NCBI RefSeq assembly: GCF_029051645.1 | Contig: NZ_JAACFS010000003.1 | Span: forward strand, 186,001-250,000 | From: Bradyrhizobium sp. CSA112 | Lineage (GTDB): Bacteria > Pseudomonadota > Alphaproteobacteria > Rhizobiales > Xanthobacteraceae | Direction: 5' to 3' | DNA length: 64,000 bases | Shown: positions 52,166 through 61,575 of the stretch, piece after piece | How positions within the stretch are numbered: position 1 is the first letter of the stretch | How the letters are laid out: each line of letters opens with the position of its first letter | Position numbers and translations under genes: made by a program | Notes under the pieces: model-generated | Database searches by the model: none | Told to the model about the DNA's origin: nothing | Seen by the model: only the letters and a program-made list of their open reading frames with translations

Positions 52166-53455
52166 TTAGAATCCGAACATCCTTGGCAGTGCCAGCGACA
52201 GCCAGGGTACGTAGGTTACGATCATCAGCACCGTAAACATCACATAGTAGAATGGCCAGATGCCGCGCATCACCTCATCGACCGAAACCTTGCCGATAGC
52301 GCACCCGACGAACAGCGTCGTTCCAACCGGCGGTGTCAGCAGTCCGATGCCAAGATTGAGTAGCATGACGATGCCGAAATGGACGGGATCGATGCCGAAG
52401 CTCTTCACGACCGGCAACAGGATCGGAGTGCAGATCAGCAGCAAGGGCGCGAGATCGAGCGCCGTTCCAAGCACCAGCAGCATGATGTTCAACCACATCA
52501 GCAGCACGTATTTGTTGGCGGATATGGCAACGAAGAATTCGGTCATTTTCGCCGGCATCTGCATCAGGGCGGCGACATAGCCGAAGCACGATGCCGTCGC
52601 CACCAGCGTCAGTACCATTGCCACGGTTTGCAATGTCTTGTAGACCAGCAGCGGCAGCTCGGACCATTTGTAGTCGCGGTAAATGAACATCGTGACCAAG
52701 AACGCCCAGACGCAGGCGACCGCACCGGCCTCGATCGGCGTGAAGACGCCGGTGAGGATGCCGCCCAAAACGATGACCAGCGTCACGATTCCCCATACGG
52801 CGTCACCAAGCATTCTGACCGCCTGTCGGATCGGCACAGGCTCGCCCTTGGGATGCTTGTCGCGATAGGCGTAGAACAGGCAGAGCACCATCAGCGAAAA
52901 GCCGAGCAGCAGGCCGGGGAGCACGCCGGCCAGGAACAGGCTGGTAATCGACACCACGCCGCCGGTCGCCAGCGAGTAGATCACCGAGTTATGGCTCGGC
53001 GGAATGATGATGGCCTGCAGCGAAGCGCTGATGGTGACATTGGTTGCGAACACCCGCGGATAGCCTTTGGCGGCCATCTGGGGGATCATCACCGAACCGA
53101 TCGCGGACGTGTCGGCAACCGACGATCCCGAGATGCCACTCATGATCGTGGTCGCGAGAATGTTGACCTGTGAGAGGCCGCCTCGCATGCGCGTGAACCC
53201 GACGACCACGGCCGCAAAGTCGACCAGCCGTTTGGCCATGCCGCCCTCGGCCATGATAGCGCCCGCCAGCACGAAGAACGGGATGGTCAGCATCGAGACC
53301 TTCCCAACGCCGCTGGCAAATTGCTGCATGACGGCGCCGACCGGCAAGTCGATCCAGAGCGCGCCGACCAGCGACGACAGCGCCAGCGCATACGCGATCG
53401 GCATCCCGATCGCAAAGAAGAAGCACATGCTGAGAAGCAGAACCGCGATATCCAT
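52166..53455 (-). CDS. TRAP transporter large permease (DctM)
   Basis: A 429-residue, about 12-helix permease of the DctM family: LTIPFFVLAGAIMAEGGMAKRLVDFA, MSGISGSSVADTSAIGSVMIPQM, AIIIPPSHNSVIYSLATGG and the C-terminal LGIGLLTPPVGTTLFVGCAIGKVS. ATG 53455 is preferred over the frame's first start because it is 5 nt after the DctQ stop and MDIAVLLLSMCFFFAIGMP is a normal start. The proton/sodium-driven complex imports carboxylates. Confidence 0.93.
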   Translation of the reverse strand: MDIAVLLLSMCFFFAIGMPIAYALALSSLVGALWIDLPVGAVMQQFASGVGKVSMLTIPFFVLAGAIMAEGGMAKRLVDFAAVVVGFTRMRGGLSQVNILATTIMSGISGSSVADTSAIGSVMIPQMAAKGYPRVFATNVTISASLQAIIIPPSHNSVIYSLATGGVVSITSLFLAGVLPGLLLGFSLMVLCLFYAYRDKHPKGEPVPIRQAVRMLGDAVWGIVTLVIVLGGILTGVFTPIEAGAVACVWAFLVTMFIYRDYKWSELPLLVYKTLQTVAMVLTLVATASCFGYVAALMQMPAKMTEFFVAISANKYVLLMWLNIMLLVLGTALDLAPLLLICTPILLPVVKSFGIDPVHFGIVMLLNLGIGLLTPPVGTTLFVGCAIGKVSVDEVMRGIWPFYYVMFTVLMIVTYVPWLSLALPRMFGF

Positions 53456-53460
53456 GGCAA

Positions 53461-53982
53461 TTACTCGACCGGTACGTGAGCGTCGCTGCCGTCGCGCGGC
53501 GGCGGCCCGATGGTCAGGCGCTCGACGACGAACAGCAGCATCATGGCGCCGCTGACCACGATCGGCAGATAGGTGATGCCGACCGAAAGCCACGGAAATT
53601 CGTCCACCGAGTTATCCCAGGTGGTATGAACGAGCCGCAATCCCCAAACGACCATGAAGATCGCAATCACGCCCATCAATATCTCGCTGAGGAACAGCGA
53701 AGCGCGTCGCAGCAGCGGCGGCAGCAAATCGGTACCCACCGTCATGTTCATATGGATGCGCTGGCGATAGCAGTTGGCCGAGCCGATGAACGTGATGCCG
53801 ACAGTGAGCAGCACGGCCATCGGCTCGGGCCATGACGAGGCGCTGTTGAGGATATAGCGGGTATAGACGGCCCATGGAATGACCGCGGAGACCAGCACGA
53901 GCGCCACGCAGGCGATCACGGATCCGGTCCAGTAAACCGCATCGTTCACACGCCGAAAAATTCCGGCCGTAGAATTGGACAT
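53461..53982 (-). CDS. TRAP transporter small permease (DctQ)
   Basis: A 173-residue, four-helix protein: VNDAVYWTGSVIACVALVLVSAVIPWAVYTRYIL, PEPMAVLLTVGITFIGSANCYRQRIHMNMTV and a final helix before the polar tail, all typical of DctQ. It is between DctP and DctM in the order expected for a TRAP operon. Confidence 0.9.
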   Translation of the reverse strand: MSNSTAGIFRRVNDAVYWTGSVIACVALVLVSAVIPWAVYTRYILNSASSWPEPMAVLLTVGITFIGSANCYRQRIHMNMTVGTDLLPPLLRRASLFLSEILMGVIAIFMVVWGLRLVHTTWDNSVDEFPWLSVGITYLPIVVSGAMMLLFVVERLTIGPPPRDGSDAHVPVE

Positions 53983-54080
53983 TTTGACCTCGAGAATAAC
54001 GGCGAGTCAAATCGCTTCGGCAGCTCGGAAGGGTGGCCGGAACGAACGTGTCCGGCCACTCGCCAACCGCCAGCCTGGCG

Positions 54081-55082
54081 CTAGTTCACCGCTTCGATAC
54101 GCTTGACCATGGTCGCGTATTTCGCGCCATACTTGTCCCAAACCGGTTTGACGGCCTCCTGGAACGGCTTCTTGTCGATGTCGGTGATGATCTCGGTGCC
54201 GGCCGCCTTCATCTTTTCGATGGCCGCGTTCTCCGCTTCATACCAGAGCACGCGCTGCTCGGCCTGCGCTTCCTTGGAAAGTTTCTTGATCAGCGCTTGA
54301 TCTTCCGGCGACAGCTTTTGCCAGGAGATGCGTGAGAACACCAAAAGCTCTGGAATGATCAGGTGCTCGGTCATCGTAAAATACTTGGCCACCTGATAGT
54401 GGTTCTGCGCAATGAAAGATGGCGGATTGTTCTCCGCGCCGTCGACCACGCCTGTCTGCATTGAACTGAAAACCTGATCGAAGCCCAGGGCGACACCGTT
54501 GCCGCCCAGCGCGTTCATGGTATCGACGAAGAGCGGATTGCCCATCATGCGCACCTTGAGGCCCTTGAGGTCGGCCATGGTCCGGATCGGCCGCTTGTTG
54601 TTGTAGACGTTGCGCGAGCCGGCGTTCATCCAGCACAGCGCGATCAGGCCGGTCTTTTCGTTCGCGGAGATCTTCGCCAGCAATTCGTCGCCGATTTCGC
54701 CGTCGATGACTTTCTCCATATGTTTGGAGTTACGGAAGACGAAGGGCATGTTGAAAACGTTGACGTCGTCCACGACGGGGCCGACGGCGCCGACCGAAAT
54801 ACGGGCGATCTGCAGCGCGCCGAGCTGGGCCTGCTCGATCATTTCCTTTTCGCCGCCGAGCTGCATCGAGGGGAACATCTGGATTGTCAGCCGGCCATTG
54901 GTGGCGGTTTCCAGCTTCTTACCCATTCGGACGACGGCTTCGACCGTTGGATAGCCCAGTGGATGAACGTCCGATGCTTTCAGCACCATTTTCGTTTGCG
55001 CAAATGCGGATGACAGCGGCGTCGTGGTCGCCATTGTGGCCCCGAGCCCTGCGCTTAGCTTGATGAAGTCGCGGCGTTTCAT
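54081..55082 (-). CDS. TRAP transporter substrate-binding protein (DctP), Tat-exported
   Basis: A 333-residue binding protein with a RRDFIKLSAGLGATMA twin-arginine-type signal and AFA cleavage site. The mature protein has DctP features: LETATNGRLTIQMFPSMQLGGEKEMIEQAQLGALQIARISV, LKGLKVRMMGNPLFVDTMNALGGNGVALGFDQVFSSMQTGVVDGAENNPPSF (the conserved Arg of KVRMM for carboxylate binding). Use of Tat implies a folded export form. It is the first transport gene after the GntR regulator. Confidence 0.93.
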   Translation of the reverse strand: MKRRDFIKLSAGLGATMATTTPLSSAFAQTKMVLKASDVHPLGYPTVEAVVRMGKKLETATNGRLTIQMFPSMQLGGEKEMIEQAQLGALQIARISVGAVGPVVDDVNVFNMPFVFRNSKHMEKVIDGEIGDELLAKISANEKTGLIALCWMNAGSRNVYNNKRPIRTMADLKGLKVRMMGNPLFVDTMNALGGNGVALGFDQVFSSMQTGVVDGAENNPPSFIAQNHYQVAKYFTMTEHLIIPELLVFSRISWQKLSPEDQALIKKLSKEAQAEQRVLWYEAENAAIEKMKAAGTEIITDIDKKPFQEAVKPVWDKYGAKYATMVKRIEAVN

Positions 55083-55130
55083 GTTGTTCCTCCTGATGTT
55101 GTTTTATCGTTTTGTGGGCTTTTTCGAACT

Positions 55131-55874
55131 CTAGGGTCGCTCGTCGAAGTACTCCGGATTGATATGTTGAGTAGCCGAGATGTTCTCGAGAAGGCTCTCG
55201 AGGTGGATTTCCATCGCCCGCCTTGCGCCCTCCGCGTCATGCGCCTCGATCGCGGTCAGCACGGCCTCGTGTTCGACGATCACCTTTGCGATCCGCCCGC
55301 GCTGGGGCAGGGTTAGCCGGCGATAGCGATCGACGTGAACCTTCACCTGCTGGATATATTTCCAGATTCCGGGATACCCGGCGACATCGGCGACTGTAGC
55401 ATGAAACATTTCATCGGCCTGATGGAATGTGTCGCTGTCTCCGGCAGCGCTGGCCTCGCGCTGTCGTTCCAGGATCGACCGCAGCGCCAGTATCTGGCTC
55501 GACGTCGCGCGTTCCGCGGCGAGCCGCGCGGTAGTCTCCTCCAGCGCCTTGCGGATGATGATGGCTTCGGGAAGTGCTGCGACGGGAATGCGCGAAACGA
55601 AGATGCCGGACTGGGGATAGACCTCCAGCAGGCCTTCATCCGATAATTTGAGTATGGCCTCGCGAACGGGGGTGCGGCTCACCCCGTAGGAGCGCGCGAT
55701 CTGCGCCTCCGAGATGGCTTCGCCGGGGCGGCGCTGCAGGGACACCAGCTCGATCCGAAGATCGGAATAGATCCTGGACGCTGCCGTCGCCGCACGCGGT
55801 CTGCCGCTGCGGCGAGTGCCGGCGGCTATTCGGCGAACCGTTGAATCCGTCTTTTTCGATGCGCGGGCGGGCAT
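55131..55874 (-). CDS. GntR family regulator, FCD (FadR) type
   Basis: A 247-residue regulator. A basic N-terminus (ASKKTDSTVRRIAAGTRRSGRPRA) precedes the wHTH (LQRRPGEAISEAQIARSYGVSRTPVREAILKLSDEGLLEVYPQSGIFVSRI) and the all-helical FCD effector domain, whose metal ligands (HQADEMFHATVADVAG, VEHEAVLTAIEAHD, MEIHLESLL) are present. It is upstream of and co-directed with the TRAP-cyclase operon and is the probable carboxylate-responsive repressor of it. ATG 55874 is preferred to the upstream start at 55943, which overlaps the AT-rich operator. Confidence 0.92.
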   Translation of the reverse strand: MPARASKKTDSTVRRIAAGTRRSGRPRAATAASRIYSDLRIELVSLQRRPGEAISEAQIARSYGVSRTPVREAILKLSDEGLLEVYPQSGIFVSRIPVAALPEAIIIRKALEETTARLAAERATSSQILALRSILERQREASAAGDSDTFHQADEMFHATVADVAGYPGIWKYIQQVKVHVDRYRRLTLPQRGRIAKVIVEHEAVLTAIEAHDAEGARRAMEIHLESLLENISATQHINPEYFDERP

Positions 55875-55891
55875 GGCTGCTTTCTCGATTA

Positions 55892-55905
55892 ATATATTAG
55901 TATAT
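55892..55905. promoter_or_regulatory. AT-rich dyad upstream of the GntR gene
   Basis: ATATATTAGTATAT has complementary 5-bp arms ATATA/TATAT around a 4-bp centre and lies 18-31 bp before the GntR start codon, in an island of AT in GC-rich DNA. Self-binding sites of FadR-type regulators are often of this size; the arms could also form the -10 region of the promoter. Confidence 0.5.
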
Positions 55906-56002
55906 GAATTGGCTTTGACAAACCAAAAAGTTGTGCCGCGCACTGGTTTGGGGCTGCGTGCGACCGCAGGACTCGCCCACGAGTTGGACGATGCGCTGGC
56001 GC

Positions 56003-56710
56003 CTAGCCTTGTCCGCTGATGAATCCGGCGCGTTGGCGCTGCTCATGTTGTCCGGCGCCGATCAACAAGTCGATCAGGTCCTGGGCTTGTTGGGGGTGGG
56101 CGGCGGCGGTCGTGATGCCCGCCGTATACATGGTTGCGAGTTCGCAACCCGGCGGCAGTGAACCGGACAAGGTCACGCCCTTGGTGCTGATGATCTCGGT
56201 CGATTGCGTGCATCCGATTGGCCGTCGCGCCTCGGACGCCGCCAACTCGCGCATCGCCGTTGCGCCATTCGGGAAAATCCTGAGGCGGGCGGCAACCTCA
56301 TCGGCGATGCCGAGCTGCTGAAGCACATTTGCGACGTGAATTCCGGCCGTCGAGGCCGTGGTATCCGGCACGAAGATCGCATCGGAGGCCAGCAAGACCT
56401 CGCGCAAATCAGCGGCGCTCCTGACGGCGGCCTGGGGATCGCCGGTACGAAAGGCGAGGGCAGTTTCGACCAGGCCGACATCGGCGATCGAAGTGGCGGC
56501 AACCAGCTTCTCCTGTGCCAGTCTAGCGAGAAGCGCCGCGGTCAAGATGACGATGTCAGCCGGCGTGCCCTTGCGCAATTTGTCGGCCATGGCGCCGACC
56601 GCGCCAAACTCGCCTGCGATATCGAATCCGGTGTGGGCCTTGAAGGCCGGCGTCAGGCTTCCGACCAGGCCCTGTGCCGCGCCGCCGCTCAGGATGTTCA
56701 GGCGGCTCAT
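56003..56710 (-). CDS. ModA-like (molybdate/solute) binding protein without signal peptide
   Basis: A 235-residue protein with the ModA/extracellular-binding fold: LNILSGGAAQGLVGSLTPAFKAHTGFDIAGEFGAVGAMADKLRKGTPADIVILTAALLARLAQEKLVA, VPDTTASTAGIHVANVLQQLGI and IGCTQSTEIISTKGV. There is no N-terminal signal or lipobox, so it should be cytoplasmic, unlike ModA. Its ATG overlaps the stop of the molybdenum-hydroxylase large subunit, which suggests a role in cofactor or molybdenum handling for that enzyme. Confidence 0.83.
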   Translation of the reverse strand: MSRLNILSGGAAQGLVGSLTPAFKAHTGFDIAGEFGAVGAMADKLRKGTPADIVILTAALLARLAQEKLVAATSIADVGLVETALAFRTGDPQAAVRSAADLREVLLASDAIFVPDTTASTAGIHVANVLQQLGIADEVAARLRIFPNGATAMRELAASEARRPIGCTQSTEIISTKGVTLSGSLPPGCELATMYTAGITTAAAHPQQAQDLIDLLIGAGQHEQRQRAGFISGQG

Positions 56711-58848
56711 GAAGTCAATTCCATCGCAGCGATGATGCTGTCGCGCGTGATCGGAAGATGACGCACCCGCACGCCGAGCGCATCGAAAACCGCGCTGGCG
56801 ATGGCCGCAGTAACCGGTCCGTGGGCAGCTTCGCCGGCGCCGACCGGGTCCATATCCGGCCGCTGGATGATCTCAACCTCGACATCGGGCACTTCACTAA
56901 AGCGCAGGATCGGATATTCGGTCCAATTCGTACTGGTGACGCGTTGATGGTCGAAGCGGACGCGTTCCTTCAACACCCAGCTTGTGGCCTGGATGGCGCC
57001 GCCCTCGATCTGGTTGATGACGCCGTCCGGATTGATGGCCTCGCCAACATCGACCGCGAGCGTGAGCTTCCTGACGCTGATATCCTCGGCGCTCTCGATC
57101 TCGGCGATCGCGGCGCAATAGGCGCCGGTGTTCTTGTAGCGGGCAAAGCCGATGCCATGCCCGATGCCGGGCTGTTTCTCGAGCTTCCATCGGGCGCGCG
57201 TGGCCGCGGCACGGATGACATCCTTGGCCCGCTCATCCCGCAGGTGACGCAGCCGGAACGCGACCGGATCTTCGCCACGCTCGGCGGCAAGTTCGTCGAT
57301 GAAGGATTCGATCGCAAACACGTTGCCCTGCGCACCCAGCGTCCGCAGCGCCGAGGTGCGGATAGGCATCGTCGTCAGACGATGGCTTTCAATCTGCCAG
57401 GACGGAAAATCATAGAGCGGGATTGAATTTCGGTCGCCGCCGCCGCCATTGGCCTGCGGCGGATTGGTCGAGATCATGCGCGGAAAAGGATTTGCCAGTT
57501 CGAAGCCCGCCAGCAAGGCGGGCTGTGACGCGCGCCCCGGCCGCGCCGCATGGCCGTTGCTCCAGATCTCGTGCCGCCAGCCGACGATTTCTCCCTGCGC
57601 ATCCAGGTCCGCCTCAATCTCGATCGCCATCGCCGCCCCAAAGGGAGCATCCGACATCTCGCCTTGCCGCGACCACTGCGCCCGCACCGGCCGGCCGCCG
57701 GCCGCCCTGGCGAGCAAGACGGCATCGAGCGCAACATCATCGGCGGCATTATGCCCGTAGCAGCCGGCACCTTCCATATGCTCAACGGTGATGTTCTCGA
57801 CCGGCAGTTTGAGAACCAGCGCCAGATCGGCGCGCAGGAGATAGACGCCCTGGCTGTGGGTCCAGACATGAACGCGGTCACCGTCCCATTGCGCCATGGC
57901 ACAGGACGGTGCGATCGACGCGTGGGCAATATAGGGGCGGGTATATTGCCGTCTGATGGTTCGCGCCGCAGCGCCAGGTGAAATTGCCGTTTTCTTGTCG
58001 ATGATCGTCGATTCCGCCGGCTGGGCTTTCAGGAATGAAGCCAGGTCGCCCTCGTCGGGGAGGGGATCGCCATCAGACCAGGTCGCGCCCTTACGCAAGG
58101 CTTGAACGGCCTGCTCCGCACCATGTTCGGTCTCGCTGACGACGCCCGTGAAACTGCCATCACGCACGATGGCGACGAGGTCGGCCACCTCACGGGCACC
58201 GTCCTCTCTCAATTGCAAAAGCTTCGCCCGTGCATTCTCTGGACGCAGCACGCGGCCGTGCAGCATGCCCGGTAACGCCTGATCATGGATGAATCGCGCC
58301 CGGCCAAATACCTTGTCGGGAATGTCGACCCGCTGGACCGAATGGCCGGCCACCGTCCGGCTCGTTACGATTTTTGGCGTTACACCCGGCGCGGCGTCGC
58401 GATTGAGTGAGACCTCATCGGCAAGCTCCCAATAGCTGGTCCTGACATTGCCGGGGCCGGAAATAGTGCCGTCCTCGACATCGAGTGTGTCGATGCCGAC
58501 GCCTAGCCGTTCTGCCGCCTGCTGAAGAAAGATCCGGCGAACTTCGGCGCAGGCATGGCGCAGCGCGCGTCCCGACTGCTGGATGGAAAGGCTGCCCGAA
58601 GTTACGCCCTCGTTGGGGCTGGCGGTGGTCGATGCGCGGACCATCTGCACGCGCGACAGATCGATATCGAGCTCGTCGGCGGCGATCTGCGCCAGCGCCG
58701 TCACAATGCCTTGCCCGATTTCCACCTTGCCCGGCGAGACCGTCACCTGTCCGTCGCTTGAGAATTTCAGCCATGACGACAGCCTCGGGTTGGCCGCAAG
58801 ACTGACGGGCAATTTGGGCGGCGAAGGATCGGGCGCCTGCTGGTTCAT
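56707..58848 (-). CDS. Molybdenum hydroxylase large subunit (IorB-like)
   Basis: A 713-residue isoquinoline 1-oxidoreductase-type molybdopterin subunit: SPGKVEIGQGIVTALAQIAADEL, TSGSLSIQQSGRALRHACAEVR, the YIAHASIAPSCAMAQW segment and the C-terminal PVGAGEAAHGPVTAAI with the catalytic Glu. The order of domains is swapped relative to xanthine dehydrogenase, with the MoCo-binding GQGIVTAL block at the N-terminus, as is usual for the IorB class. The start overlaps the stop of the 2Fe-2S subunit (ATGA at 58848). No Tat signal, so the complex is cytoplasmic. The substrate is probably an N-heterocycle or aldehyde. Confidence 0.9.
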   Translation of the reverse strand: MNQQAPDPSPPKLPVSLAANPRLSSWLKFSSDGQVTVSPGKVEIGQGIVTALAQIAADELDIDLSRVQMVRASTTASPNEGVTSGSLSIQQSGRALRHACAEVRRIFLQQAAERLGVGIDTLDVEDGTISGPGNVRTSYWELADEVSLNRDAAPGVTPKIVTSRTVAGHSVQRVDIPDKVFGRARFIHDQALPGMLHGRVLRPENARAKLLQLREDGAREVADLVAIVRDGSFTGVVSETEHGAEQAVQALRKGATWSDGDPLPDEGDLASFLKAQPAESTIIDKKTAISPGAAARTIRRQYTRPYIAHASIAPSCAMAQWDGDRVHVWTHSQGVYLLRADLALVLKLPVENITVEHMEGAGCYGHNAADDVALDAVLLARAAGGRPVRAQWSRQGEMSDAPFGAAMAIEIEADLDAQGEIVGWRHEIWSNGHAARPGRASQPALLAGFELANPFPRMISTNPPQANGGGGDRNSIPLYDFPSWQIESHRLTTMPIRTSALRTLGAQGNVFAIESFIDELAAERGEDPVAFRLRHLRDERAKDVIRAAATRARWKLEKQPGIGHGIGFARYKNTGAYCAAIAEIESAEDISVRKLTLAVDVGEAINPDGVINQIEGGAIQATSWVLKERVRFDHQRVTSTNWTEYPILRFSEVPDVEVEIIQRPDMDPVGAGEAAHGPVTAAIASAVFDALGVRVRHLPITRDSIIAAMELTS

Positions 58849-59315
58849 CCTGCCGCCATTTCTTCCGCTGCGCGCAGCACCGCCCGCACTATGCGGTTAT
58901 GCGATCCGCAGCGGCAGAGGTTGCGGTCGAGCGCCTCCTTCACCTCCCGGCTTGTCGGCGACGGATTTCGCTTCAACAATGCCGCTGCGCTCATCAGGAT
59001 GCCCGAGACGCAATAGCCGCATTGCAACGCCTGCTCGGTGATGAAGGCGCGCTGCAGCGGATGCGGCCGTTCGATCGTTCCGAGCCCTTCGATGGTCGTG
59101 ACGTCCTTGCCCGCCACGGACCACAGCGGCGTATCGCAGGCGGGCACCGCATGATCGCCAATGATGACGTTGCAGGCGCCGCACTCGCCGGCGCCGCAGC
59201 CGAAATGCGGTCCGGTCATGCCGATCTGACCGCGCAAAATATCCAGCAATGACCGGTCGGGATCGGCGTCAATCTCGGTCTCGGCGCCGTTGAGGCGAAA
59301 TCGAACGGTCGGCAT
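58845..59315 (-). CDS. Molybdenum hydroxylase 2x[2Fe-2S] subunit (IorA-like)
   Basis: A 156-residue subunit with CGAGECGACNV, CDTPLW, QCGYCVSGI and NLCRCG: ligands for the plant-type and C-terminal [2Fe-2S] clusters. ATG 59315 after AAAGG is preferred to the TTG start at 59333. Two-subunit enzymes of this class lack a FAD subunit and pass electrons to a cytochrome or membrane acceptor. Confidence 0.93.
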   Translation of the reverse strand: MPTVRFRLNGAETEIDADPDRSLLDILRGQIGMTGPHFGCGAGECGACNVIIGDHAVPACDTPLWSVAGKDVTTIEGLGTIERPHPLQRAFITEQALQCGYCVSGILMSAAALLKRNPSPTSREVKEALDRNLCRCGSHNRIVRAVLRAAEEMAAG

Positions 59316-59339
59316 CGAGGGCGAACCTTTCAAGGCTTC

Positions 59340-60316
59340 TTATTGTGGCGGCTTGTCGAATTTCTTAACCACTTCGGCCCATTTCACAATATCGCCGCGC
59401 AGGAATTTGTCGAATTCCTGCGGCGTCATCGACATAGGAACGGCGCCTTGCTGAGTCCAGAGCTTGACGACATCGGCCGTTTCACAACTGCGTTCACGGC
59501 CGCATTGAGTTTGTCGATAATCGGCTTTGGCGTGCCAGCGGGCGCCATCAAGCCAAGCCAGATCGTGGCCTCATAGCCGGGAATACCGGCCTCGATCGCT
59601 GTCGGCGCATTGGGCAGCACGGTTGAGCGCGTCTTGCCGGTTGTAGCCAGTGCGCGCACCTGATTTTCGGCGACGTTGGGAGCCATCGCCGGGACCGCAT
59701 CGATCATCATCTGCACCTGACCGCCAATCACGCCACTGCGCGCTTCGCCGCTGTTGCGGTAGGGTACGTGGATGACGTCGATGCCGGCCATGGCTTTGAA
59801 CAGCTCGCCCGCCATGTGGTACGGCGTACCCTGGCCTGACGACGCATAGTTCAATTTCCCGGGCTGCGATTTGGCCAGCGCGATGAATTCCTGCAGCGTC
59901 TTTGCCTGCACGGAGGGATGAACCACGATGACGAGGTCGGAATAGTTGACCGGCGCGATCGGCGCGAGGTCGCGCATCAGTTCGTATTTGCGCTGCGGGA
60001 CCAGCGATTCATTCGCGGTCTGGGTGTTCGACATCATCAACAGCGTATAGCCGTCTGGCGGCGACTTGACGGCTTCCTGCGTGCCGATCACGCCGCCGGC
60101 ACCGGTGCGGTTTTCGATCACGAAGGGCTGGCCGAAACTCTCCTGCAGGATGGTGCCGATCTGGCGGGCGGTGACGTCGGCAGGCCCTCCGGCGCCAAAG
60201 GGAACAATCACCTTTACCGGCCGCGACGGATAATCCTGCGCCAGGCCGGGCGTAGCCAGAAGAGGTGGCGCCGCAACAATTGCTGCCAGCGCGAGCGCCG
60301 TTCTCAAGCGCATCAT
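59340..60316 (-). pseudogene. Bug/TctC family binding protein with 3'-terminal frameshift
   Basis: The N-terminal 280 residues are a normal Bug protein: signal peptide, YPSRPVKVIVPFGAGGPADVTARQIG, ENRTGAGGVIGTQEAVKSPPDGYTL, HVPYRNSGEARSGVIGGQVQMMID. After NAAVNAVVKR the frame turns unrelated and stops at 59426, whereas the correct C-terminus (ADVVKLWTQQGAVPMSMTPQEFDKFL...DIVKWAEVVKKFDKPPQ) continues in another frame to the stop at 59340-59342. Adding one G at about 59478 (GG to GGG on the coding strand) repairs it. It may be a sequencing error. It heads the IorAB operon and would be its binding protein. Confidence 0.88.
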
Positions 60317-60466
60317 ATCGACCTCCCCAACTTGGTCTTTTTCTGCAAGGGCCCGTTTACCGGCCTCGTGCCAAGTCTAGCTATCCGCGCACCGACCGCT
60401 AGTCCCCAGAATCAGATATTCGTCAGCGTTCGGCCTATACAATTTCAGGGCGACAAGGAACGCGAC

Positions 60467-61555
60467 ATGAGAACTGCCCCCAGCCTGACCGTCGCTGCAA
60501 TCATGCTTTGGGGCGGGACCGTCGCCAGTGCCCAGACCCTTCCTGCCTATATGGCGCCCATCGCCGGCAAAGCCGCCGCAACACCTTCCGACACCGCAAC
60601 CAAGGATATGCTGGCGCTCAACACCGGTATGTTCGAGCTCTACGGCGATGCAGCGAAGATTTTCCAGAAGAACATTCTGAGCAAGCATCCGGTGATCCTT
60701 GGCCTGTTCTCGGGCGCCGGCGGGCGAATGATCCTCTACCGGCCGGGAATGGCGCCGCTGGACGCGCCGCAGGTACCGATCGTGTATCAATTGCTCAAGT
60801 CGGTCGGTCACAGCACGATGGCGCTGGTGCAGGTCGTTGGTCCCTATGTCGATAACCCCGATAACAAGTCCTGGCGCGGTTCAATGCTTGCCTACCGCAG
60901 CCGCATGCAATCGGCGCTCGACGGTCTTGATGCAACGCCGATGGAGCCGGGCTGGCGCGACAACAATCGCACTATCCTGCAGAACAATATCGCTTTCATG
61001 GACGAATGTATTTCCAAGGGCGTCATTGCCTTCAGCACGCTCGAAGCGTTCGGCAAGAAACAGGCGCCGTATCTGGCGAAGAACGTCGCATGGGCGGCCC
61101 AGACGCAGGTCGCGCACTGGATGACGGTACTGGCCGAGTGGAAGGCGCAGCTCGGCGCCGACTGGGACAAGACGTATGCGGCCAGCAACACGATCTACGT
61201 CGCGCGTCAGAACAACGTGCTGTTCAGCGTGCTGGCGCAGTTCTTCGGTCCCGACGCGATCAATATCCGCTTGCTGTTGATCGAGACGATTTCCTTCACG
61301 ACGACGCCGGCGGACATGCTGGAATCGCTGACCCGCATCATCGCCGATCGTTCGGTCGGTGCGCTGTTCTTCGGCAACTACCACCTGATGGATTATGAGC
61401 TGATGGGTGGCGATGCGCGCGCCGCGATCGTTGCCGAGAGCGCCAAGCGTGGCATGACGCCGTTCCTGCCGCCCGCCGTTCCCTTCGGCTCGAAGCAATG
61501 GCCGACACTGGTCACGCCGGGGCAGGGGCCAGCGACCATCGCTGATTTGAAGTAG
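60467..61555 (+). CDS. Secreted hypothetical protein (362 aa) next to a molybdenum hydroxylase
   Basis: A 362-residue protein with a Sec signal peptide (TVAAIMLWGGTVASAQT). The mature part is helical (DMLALNTGMFELYGDAAKIFQKNIL, WKAQLGADWDKTYAASNTIYVARQNNVLFSVLAQFF, MLESLTRIIADRSVGALFFGNYHLMDYELMGGDARAAIVAES) and contains no cofactor motif that I recognise. AAGGA at 60455-60459 supports ATG 60467. It is 20 nt upstream of the Tat-exported molybdenum subunit, so the two are probably co-expressed in the periplasm. Confidence 0.78.
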   Translation: MRTAPSLTVAAIMLWGGTVASAQTLPAYMAPIAGKAAATPSDTATKDMLALNTGMFELYGDAAKIFQKNILSKHPVILGLFSGAGGRMILYRPGMAPLDAPQVPIVYQLLKSVGHSTMALVQVVGPYVDNPDNKSWRGSMLAYRSRMQSALDGLDATPMEPGWRDNNRTILQNNIAFMDECISKGVIAFSTLEAFGKKQAPYLAKNVAWAAQTQVAHWMTVLAEWKAQLGADWDKTYAASNTIYVARQNNVLFSVLAQFFGPDAINIRLLLIETISFTTTPADMLESLTRIIADRSVGALFFGNYHLMDYELMGGDARAAIVAESAKRGMTPFLPPAVPFGSKQWPTLVTPGQGPATIADLK

Positions 61556-61575
61556 TTCCGACAAAGGGCAAAGGC

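Noticed and set aside
59918..61555. Frame extension of 183 codons upstream of the secreted protein
   Set aside because: Overlaps the Bug gene on the opposite strand; the Sec signal peptide begins at ATG 60467.
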